Part shown: positions 55,781-64,000 of the stretch, piece after piece
How the letters are laid out: each line of letters starts with the position of its first letter
Position numbering within the stretch: position 1 is the stretch's first letter
DNA from: Salticus scenicus
Taxonomy: Eukaryota > Arthropoda > Arachnida > Araneae > Salticidae
DNA length: 64,000 nucleotides
Assembly: GCA_963930645.1 (NCBI GenBank)
Contig: OZ005659.1
Span: 163,386,034-163,450,033, forward strand
Direction of reading: 5' to 3'
Made by a program: the position numbers and the translations under genes
The notes under the pieces: generated by a model
The model's input: only the letters and a program-made list of their open reading frames with translations
Database searches by the model: none
Told to the model about the DNA's origin: nothing

Positions 55781-57477
55781 GCTACTAGTAGTTGTAAATA
55801 TAAATAGTAGCATTTTACATGCACATTATGTTGTAAATATGGTAAGGAATGTAAAAAATAGACTGAGAAAAAAAGTATGTTAGTTTTACACTCAGTTTAC
55901 CATAATAGAGTTTATTTCTGTGTTTATAAAAATGTTGTATGTATATATTTAAATTTTGTAGTGCAAATTTCATTTTCAAAATGAAATAGTGTAACGCAGT
56001 TTTGTACATATTTTTCTCTAAAATAACTGATTTTGTTTTATAAATATCAGTCTGGTAGTTTCATAAAGCATCTCAGTCTATTCCTTGCCTTTAAAAATTT
56101 ATATTTAGACACCTAAATTATGACTATCACATAAGTAGAAATATATACAAAATAAAATTGGTGTCAGCTATTTTATAAAATTGCGTTTAAAACACCCCGC
56201 CCAGAATACGGTGATTTCTACCCAAATTTTTCTATCTCTCCTATATGTACTTCGCTCATGTCTGTTCATTTTACCAATCAGTACTAAAGTTTTTAGGGAA
56301 CTCCATTGCAGGGAAAGGAGTATTTGTGCAGGACACATAAAATGCGCTTATTCGTATGTTATTTTCCAAAGATATCTCACATATTTTAACAAAATAGTCG
56401 TTTTCTAGTACATTACGAATTTTGTGATCTTTTCTAAAATTTATTTTCACAAATTTCCCTTTCCCCTTTAAATAAAAAGTCTTAAACTATTTGAATTTAA
56501 CTCGATAAATCACAAATTCTTTAAAATATCGTCTAATTATCTCATAATTCTTGCTACGGATAGAAATAATTTAAAGTTTGACACACAATAATACAATACA
56601 ATTATAGTCACTTTTTTTAATTCCATATCCATCAAACAGTCCACGCAGTATACGAGAAATTAACACTTCAATAAATCAAGTCATTCTTTTTTCAATTTTG
56701 ATGAATTCCAATTTTGATTTTCTTAAAAAAAATATATATATATATATTTTACAGACTGTAACGCACGTCACAGAAGAAAATTAATGATTTGTACTTCTGC
56801 ATAACGACAAGGGCTGTATCACTTCATTAATAATAATTTACTAGTAATATGGTGCTTGAATAATAATGACATTTTGCGTGTTTTATATTTACATTCCTGC
56901 CAACACATTTAAGGGACTATATAATAGATTTTTTTTTCTTTCTAATATATTATTTCAGATTGAGATTAAAGTTATTACTGAATCGATTAATGTAAAATGT
57001 GTCAAAAAAAATTATTATAGGTGCATAAACAGAAAAAGATATGTTTTAAATTTATAATTTTTAATCGCATACGGTTGTCGTATAAACTTTTTTCTTTCGT
57101 ACCAAATTTTACGCAAAATTCTCTTACTATTCGCGAAAATTTTGATGAATAATGTAAGAAGAAATTTTTTGAAGAAATTTGTAATAAATAATCCGTTTTG
57201 TTTTATTCATTTATCTTAATTACTTCAATTACACTTTTTAAAACTGTTTACCATGTTCTATTTGGCATTTCTAGAAAAAAAAATATAATTTTTTAAAACT
57301 TATATACGCAAAAAAGACGTTCATTAATAAAGTTAATTCAAATATTCAGTTAACACTTTAACGCCTACTGGTGTCGAACCAACAGTAATACATAAAATTG
57401 TACTTATTACTGATTTCTGAACTACAAAATTTTGTATATTTTTGAGTTTCATGCAATTTGAAATATGGGTGTAAATT

Positions 57478-57508
<31 letters not shown>

Positions 57509-58813
57509 TGTATGCGAAATGTATAGACAGCTGGAGTAGAAGAAAAATTTGTTATTTTTGGATTCATGCATTTTGAAATATAGGTTTCCATTGATTAATT
57601 ATTCTTTTGTTTTTGTTTTCATATACGCGAAGCGTACAGAAGTACATATTACTGTTCCTGCAAACTGATTGTTGCGTTTGGCATAATAGTTTTGCGTTAT
57701 TGAGAAATTCTTATTTTAATGTTCCAAGTTTGCTTTTTATTTTTTTAAAATGGCAACAGTAGTTCATTTTTCATTTCCACATGCTGTAAATACATATTAT
57801 GAGGGAAGCTGGTCACTTTTTTGTTATGTAAAATAATTGTTAATTAATTGTTTTCCAGTAGGTAGTATTTATGCCAAAGACATTTGCAGAAACTTTTGCT
57901 TTATATTTTAAATATATTTAATTTTCGTAGTGTGGATGGTTAGTTACAAGTTTTGATGAACAATTAGGCCTTTAATTGTTTTTTATACCGAGTAAAATTG
58001 TAAATGTTTTCTCGAAGATTTTGAAAATGGACAAAAGAGAAAACTTATTTTTTTATTAATATATTTATATCGCGTATTTTTTAAATTATTTCTGTTTTTT
58101 TTTTTTTTTCCTTCTTTTCAAATGTTTGATATTGGGTAAGTTTTCTTTATGAAATTATGGTAATTTTTAAAACAAGTACTTTTCTTTGAATTGTTTTATG
58201 TTTAAGTAATTGAGAAACCTGTTTGTTAGGTTATAATTTTAGTGGCTTCAGTTAAAATACATAAAATTGTCGATTTTCTTAAAGTTGCCAAATAGTGGTG
58301 CACAAATTCATAAAATTGGTGATCGAAATTTGGAAAAATCACAAAGCAGTGAGCTAAAGCATATGTTCACCTGAGTAACCATTGAAAGTTTACCTTGGAA
58401 AATTAAAGCTTGGTATTGAATTATGTATAACAAATTTGTATGTTATAACTTTGCAAAGAGTTTAAAGATTAACTTACTTTTAAAGCTTCTTTATAAATTT
58501 CATTAATATTTTCAATTTTGTCATAGTGATTACTGCATAATATTTCAATTCGCAATAAGTAGTTAACACTAACATTAAGAAATACAAAAATATGTATATT
58601 AGAGTCCCAATCTTGCAATTTAATTATTTTAAAATTACAGTCTTTTGTTTTATCATAAATTTTAGTGTTTATAGTATTATCAAAATTATTAATAACCAAA
58701 TCAAGTATTTAGTTCTGATTGTTGTTAAGTTAGTTAAACTTAGTTTTAAATACTCAGGATTAAATTACAAAGCCGTGTTAGCCAAACATTTAAGAACAAA
58801 AATAATCACATCA

Positions 58814-58879
<66 letters not shown>
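55781..58879. other. AT-rich DNA, no gene seen
   Basis: Frames at 55815-56009, 56181-56408, 56866-57057 and 58469-58699 have no recognisable product. A run of T at 57480-57507. TA with GA microsatellite at the right end. Confidence 0.55.
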
Positions 58880-58880
58880 A
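58815..58880. repeat. (TA)n followed by (GA)n microsatellite
   Basis: About 23 TA units pass directly into about 9 GA units. Confidence 0.9.
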
Positions 58881-58884
58881 TATT

Positions 58885-58997
58885 ATTAGTATCATTTTTA
58901 CTTTTTTATAAAAGTAAAGATAAATATTAGCTAGAATGTTACTGCAGGGAGCTCCTTGGGGAACTCCGACAACTTGATAATAAATTATATCATTCAT
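58885..58997 (-). pseudogene. Reverse transcriptase fragment (possibly Penelope-like)
   Basis: The minus strand reads VVGVPQGAPCSNILANIYLY, close to the G(I/V)PxGxxxSxxLAN(I/L) motif of reverse transcriptases, including Penelope-like RTs. Only about 35 codons survive, with the microsatellite cutting off downstream sequence. The YxDD box is not present. Confidence 0.4.
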
Positions 58998-60142
58998 TCA
59001 AATATAACTTTATTTTAAAACAATATTTTTAAATGTTCATGTTTATCTGTTTCAAATACATTATCAATTCTATAATTCTCATAAAGCACAATATATATAT
59101 ATAATTGTGCATCTCAATTGTGTATCTCAGGTAGAAAACTTATAATTTTATAATTTAGCGACGAAAATTTTAAATTCATACATGAGGAGCAAACATCAAA
59201 ACCGTATTTTTTCCAAAAATAATAATAGTAATAAAAAAGAGTTAAGGATTTTTCTTTGAACTTAACATAAAATTGATTTGTCTACATATCTTCCCAGACA
59301 TGTCTCTATATTTTCTTTGTATCTAGTAATACACATAAACAAACTACAATTAGGTTTTATGTTTAGTTTTTTTTTTTTTTTTTTTATTAGTTTTTGTGTT
59401 GCCTGAAAAATTTTATCCAAAGGAGAATATACGAATTGAATTTTTGCCCTTAATATATATACACCCACAAGTCTGTAGACATTATAAAGCTTCATAAAAA
59501 TTGAAGGATTTGATAGAATATAACGCGATTTGCTTACATATTATTCTCGTAAAGAGGGATTGTTTTAGGTAAGGAATGAAAATAGTTAAAATTGTCATTT
59601 GTAGAAGGCGCTGCATTAACGCAAAGCGAGAAATATGCAAATATTGGTCCTATAAACTGCACGGCTTCACGAATAATAAATCACATCATATTTTCAATCC
59701 TACTAGCGCATACATGAAGTTTTAATTGCGATGATGACTTGGTGGATAAAGTGTTATAGGTGAAGACGTTCTATCCGAGCTCAGAATCCCCGACTGAAGC
59801 TGCAGTTATCGATTTTTTTTTTTTTTTTTTTTAAGCTACGATTGAAAAATGTTTGTTTTGAAGTTTTGATATTATTAAAAATATTTATTAAGAATTATTA
59901 TTATTTTTTTATTATTATTATTATTTTACAAGTTTCATCCTAATTCAAAAAAATAATAAACTTTTGGAACATTAAAATTAATATTTTAAAATGTATTGTT
60001 TAAGAGGATTATTTTTATTTTAAAATAAACAGTTCAGTTATTTCGTTTCTTCTAGCCATGATAATTACTTTTTAATAATTCGATGTAGTTAGCTATTTTT
60101 TTTGGTTTGAAGTTTTTGTTTTTGTTCTCATTTTATTTCTTG

Positions 60143-60175
<33 letters not shown>

Positions 60176-60439
60176 AAGAAAAAAATATATATCATTTTAA
60201 AAATTACATTTTAATCTAAGAATGCATGCTTAAGTATTTGAAACAGATTTTTTTTTCGTCGCAATTAACTTAATAACACATCATCCTAGAAATGATTTTT
60301 TTAAATTAAGTTTTTAACATTTTTTTTTTTTTTTTTTTTTTTATATTCTGTTTTATTTTTAAATTAGAAAATATAATAGATTAATTGTATAACTCTGATT
60401 AATCATATTTTTAAAGTAGAACAAATTTTTAAAAAATCT
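58998..60439. other. AT-rich DNA, no gene seen
   Basis: Contains T and A runs at 59368-59385, 59813-59832, 60147-60173 and 60320-60342. A tRNA-like stretch at 59725-59810 is too weak to call. Confidence 0.5.
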
Positions 60440-60767
60440 TAAAACCTTTGTGCATAAAATTTAACTTAGCATGTCAGTCTTGTTATAGACATAAATTAAT
60501 GAAAAAATAGTATTATATAACATAGCATTATATAACGTTTTACTATACCGATAACTTACATTCATTGTCGTATTGGAATAAATCTAACTGAAATCATGAT
60601 ACATGTTCATATTGTACTATTAAATATATATATGTTTTGTAACATGTTTAGCATGTATATAGTTTTAGCACCTTTTGACTAACGAAAATTTTAATAAAAA
60701 AATATTTTATTTAATCAATGAAAATTATTATAGAGATATACAAAAATGTTCTATTAAAATGTAATGT

Positions 60768-60802
<35 letters not shown>

Positions 60803-61664
60803 AAGCATGTTTATACAATCTGCTTAAAATTTTATTATTCTGAACTAAAAATATCTGAATATTTCTCCCGGTTACATAAACAAACTGGAAAATCATGTTT
60901 AAGTACTTTATTATAGGCTTATATATATTTTCAATAAATATATTACTTTCATTAAAAATATCAATTTGTTTAGACACTCAAATGAGAAAATATTATTTTG
61001 GTTGATTATTTTTGTATCCCAAAATTTCCATTGGGCTCCATAACTTTTTTTTCCCTACCTATGAAATAACTTTTTTACTACTGATTAGTGTTATGTATAA
61101 AGAACCCATTCTGACATATTTATAATCGAAATATGTCAGCTCTTTAATGTTCTGTAATGCGGGTTGACAAATATGACATCCCGCATTACAATGTTAGATG
61201 ATGCTCAATAATTCACTTTCACCTGTGACGCTACATAAAGTATATTTAAAGGAAAAACAACTGGAACTTCAAACAATAAATCCCTACATATTTTGAAAGC
61301 ATTAAAAATTTTCAACGAAAAATAGTTTAAAATATATTATCTTTTTACATCATTATTTTAAGATTTTTTGACTATAAAATTTATTATGACTTCCCATTAA
61401 ACCATTTCATAAAACCTATGTAATATTAAACTATTCAACCATGTGTATGAAGGATAATATGTTTTTAAGTCTTGTTTTAAAAGAATGTATAATACAGTAT
61501 GTCCCTAAAAGAATATCCCAGTTATAAATTTTAATAGTATCAACTATAAGCATGGGAGAGTGTTGGTTCAAAGTCACAATTAAAGAGAAACTCAAACAAT
61601 TTTTGATAAGCCTATGGGCGAGTACTGGTTTGTTGTTTTCTTTCTTGCAGCGCCACATACGCAA

Positions 61665-62264
61665 AATGGTGACTCCTGAGCGTAAAACGGACCGCGGTAG
61701 CCCAATTGGTAGAGCGTCGGCCTCGTAATTGGAAGATTGCAGATTCGGTATTCGAACCTGCCAAAGACAGTCGTGTACACTAATTGTGGCTGGTGCACGC
61801 AAAATCTGTCGTGGTCGCAATGTCATCCATGTTCCCATCAAAATTATACCTCTGGGGGTCACCGAAGCGGGAGAGCCATCCCTTTCGTGGGTGATCAAAA
61901 TTGTGATGGCATGTCTGCGGACCACTCTAGGGGTGAATCCCAGACCGCCGCCAAGTGCACACTGCGCAGCACTAGTGCAACGTAAAACCCAACCAACCAA
62001 CCAACCTCAGCGTAAAACGTTTTGTGTTCTGCAAGTTCCTAAAAATCAATCCGTTATCTGACATGCGATTTTTTCCTATGGTGCTTTATAAAATATCGTG
62101 TCTACGTTCCGCCGTTACCTAATGATTTGACAGAGTTCAAACTCAGAATTGACAAGTCTGTTGCTTCCATTAAACTAGACTTGTTAACCAAAGTGTGGGA
62201 AGAATTGGACTGTAAGTTGGGTGTGTGCCGTGTCACTAAATATACACTTATTGAACATTTGTAA
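61665..62264 (+). pseudogene. Mariner-like transposase, deleted and SINE-interrupted
   Basis: An ATG at 61665 starts MVTPERKT, after which the SINE intervenes; the frame resumes as FCVLQVPKNQSVI (62020-62058), a start typical of the helix-turn-helix domain (DUF4817-like) of this arthropod transposase group. The middle with most of the DDE core is absent. The C-terminal part then reads CDFFLW, VPPLPNDLTEFKLRIDKSVA and GVCRVTKYTLIEHL before a stop at 62264. The C-terminal frame is still open, so the copy is not very old, but it cannot make an active enzyme. Confidence 0.75.
61690..62008 (+). mobile_element. tRNA-derived SINE, 11-bp TSD
   Basis: The head has an A box (TAGCCCAATTGGTAGAGCG) and a B-box-like GGTATTCGAACCT, with an anticodon-loop-like CTCGTAA that suggests a threonine tRNA (CGT) ancestor. 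A GC-richer body follows and the tail is (CCAA)n. AGCGTAAAACG flanks it at 61679-61689 and 62009-62019, a clean target duplication within the transposase. The longer open frames here (61431-62000 minus, 61729-62061 plus) are by-products of the SINE. Confidence 0.85.
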
Positions 62265-63150
62265 GAAAAACTAGGTTAGTTTAACTTTAATATAATGTAT
62301 GGTTTGCTGTTAATAGTCTAAATTAAACAGCTATAATATACCGTTGAAACTGTAAAATTCTTTTATGAACACCCTGTATAAAGTAAATGGGAAACTATTT
62401 TATGCAATAAAAGAAAAGTAAAACTAAGTAAATCTAATTCACTATTTTAAGTTTTTATTTCAAAGAAAATTGTACTTTTTAAATTAAAATAAAGTTTCAA
62501 GCAACACTTCAATGAAAGATTATGAATCGAAATCTTGTTTTTCGTGTCTGTAAAAGGGAATTAATTTAAAGAAAGAAAAAACAGTAACGGTCATTTTACA
62601 GAAAAGTTCTAACACATGTTTATATATATATATATATATACACGAATAATTGAATGAACTTTATGTGATGAGCCTGAAAATGGCTTGATATGTGTAAATT
62701 ATGATGACCAGATTAAAGTAAATTTGTAAATTAAAAGCATTAATAATTAATTCAATTCCCGTGTTAGGAATATAGTTTTATGCTCTTTATAAACGGAGGC
62801 TTAAAATTTAATCATCGTAATTTACAACTTTCTTGCAACAATTCTTTAAAAGTTAGAAAATCATCTTGCAAAAAGTGGTTGTCCTCAGGAAATAAGAACT
62901 TTGAGTCATCATTGTGTAAATTATTTCACACTTCCTTGTAAAATAACTATATGTAATACATACATCATTTTCCATAATGATCCCAAACGAATGTAAAATT
63001 TATTAATATTATGTTTTAACTAATTAAAAATTAAAAATAAATTACATAAATTATATAAAATATATTAAAATAAATTTGAGTTAATTTGTGTCTAAATATA
63101 ACTATGTAAAACAAATGTATTTTGACCTCCTGTAAAAAAAAAAAAAAAAA

Positions 63151-63479
63151 AAAAAAAAAACTATTAATAACAGAATATATATATATATATATATGTTAGT
63201 AATAAAAGTAATAATAATAATGACAATAATAACAATATTTAAACAATTAAAAAAAAAGTTTAAAATGTTCTTGCGACAGTGATTTATAACACGCTTACTT
63301 TTTCGCAGCGTGTTCATACAACGCGTTTAGACTTCACCGCACTTCAAATATTTTGAGTCCATATGCAGTAGTGATAAAAATGTTTCCTTCCCTACCTGAA
63401 GAAACACTAAAATTTCTTCACTTATCAAATCAATACAGATCATGCAACGGTGACTCATACCTGACTTATACCTAGTTAT

Positions 63480-63562
<83 letters not shown>

Positions 63563-64000
63563 ATAAAATATAGGCATGTGAATAATAAACCACAAAAAGG
63601 AATTTTATAGGTAATTTTTTAAAAACACAACCAAAATCGTAATAGCTGTTTGTCAAATATAATCACTTTCCCGTTTTTTTTTTCTCGTGGGACATTACAA
63701 AATATTGAGACTTCCTTATCAAATATTCTAAAATTTTATCTGGTATTCTTTAATTTGATATTTAGAACATTTAGTAGCTAACAGTGTTTAAATAAGTTTG
63801 AATCACCAATAATTCAGTAAATAATCAAAAGTTATAGGTACAATATCATGTTTAAATATTTCCTTACGAGTTCGAAAAATTGTAGGATAGACATTAATGT
63901 AGCCGAATCAGTTTGTTCGGCCCATTAAAAAATTATACTTTACGAGCAAGCGATTTATGGTACTGACAAATATACAGCAGAATTCCAAAATACATATCAG
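63151..64000. other. AT-rich DNA with (TA)n(TG)n, no gene seen
   Basis: A compound microsatellite, (TA)n at 63484-63527 then (TG)n to 63560, is the main feature. No gene recognised before the window ends. Confidence 0.6.

Larger units (their letters stand above)
61495..62376 (+). mobile_element. Internally deleted mariner-like element
   Basis: Ends CAGTATGTCCCTAAAAGAAT and, inverted, CAGGGTGTTCATAAAAGAAT match at most positions and are flanked by TA on both sides. The corresponding place in copy B (about 17625-17640) is an unoccupied TA-rich site. The element keeps the start and end of a transposase with the middle missing, the usual form of a non-autonomous deletion derivative, and carries a SINE. 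Confidence 0.8.
60440..63150. repeat. Copy C of the duplicated unit (partial)
   Basis: Matches copy B from 16330 to about 17690 and again near 18800 (62900-63130), and copy A from 3290. It keeps the three-copy block at 61110-61240 with ATAATCGAAATATGTCAGCTC. It is interrupted by the mariner element at 61495-62376. It may continue past the right end of the window. Confidence 0.65.

Noticed and set aside
59725..59810. tRNA- or SINE-head-like stretch (GACTTGGTGGATAAAGTG ... CAGAATCCCC)
   Set aside because: The B-box match is poor, no clover-leaf is visible by eye and no target duplication was found.
61690..61765. A functional tRNA-Thr gene
   Set aside because: Acceptor arm does not close and the B box is interrupted; the SINE body, tail and target duplication explain it better.
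61431..62061. Frames of 189, 110 and 82 codons on both strands
   Set aside because: They lie across the SINE and mariner remnant; the GC-richer SINE body keeps several frames open by chance.
62660..62720. GTGATGAGCCTGAAAATGGC as another hammerhead
   Set aside because: Lacks the CTGATGA core and a GAAAC at the right distance; only a short hairpin.

Overview
This window is nuclear DNA from a eukaryote, almost certainly an arthropod. It is very AT-rich, full of TA, A/T-run and short tandem microsatellites, and I find no host protein-coding gene, rRNA or functional tRNA gene. All coding sequence I can recognise belongs to mobile elements: Ty3/gypsy, mariner/Tc1, Penelope-like, and two transposon-borne proteins of unplaced families. 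Some non-coding repeats look like families I associate with spider genomes, but that is recollection, not proof.

Large-scale layout: about 3.2-16.1 kb (copy A) and about 16.3-44.1 kb (copy B) are diverged, collinear copies of one roughly 13-kb unit. A partial third copy (C) lies at about 60.4-63.2 kb. Copy B is stretched by a 14.26-kb LTR retrotransposon (21723-35979). The copies serve as empty-site controls for each other: a 326-bp MITE present only in A, a Helitron-like element only in B, and a mariner element only in C.

The LTR retrotransposon is a Ty3/gypsy element on the minus strand. It has two 1798-bp LTRs differing at only five positions I could find, a 5-bp target duplication TTAAT, a primer-binding site, a polypurine tract, gag, and a protease-RT-RNase H-integrase pol. 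gag and pol share one frame and are separated by a single UGA followed by CAGCCA. pol is broken by a 3.4-kb insert before the integrase and by a frameshift in a G8 run at the integrase C-terminus. This copy looks young but damaged.

The most unusual signal is a set of hammerhead-ribozyme motifs at four places. Two sit in near-perfect palindromes (14837-15047 and 52948-53224), so a ribozyme is encoded on each strand, and each palindromic unit is flanked by a 13-14-bp direct repeat. A third is in an older inverted repeat (52132-52909). A decayed fourth lies downstream of a Penelope-type GIY-YIG endonuclease remnant (19123-19655). Stems I, II and III differ in sequence between families but stay paired, which supports structure. 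All have one extra nucleotide between CUGAUGA and stem II.

From 46.6 to 55.8 kb a decayed transposon-protein gene is interrupted by a 6.9-kb element whose inverted ends are packed with the palindrome AGAACGTTCT; the reading frame resumes across it. In copy C an internally deleted mariner element carries a tRNA-derived SINE inserted near its transposase start. The rest is AT-rich sequence without recognisable genes.
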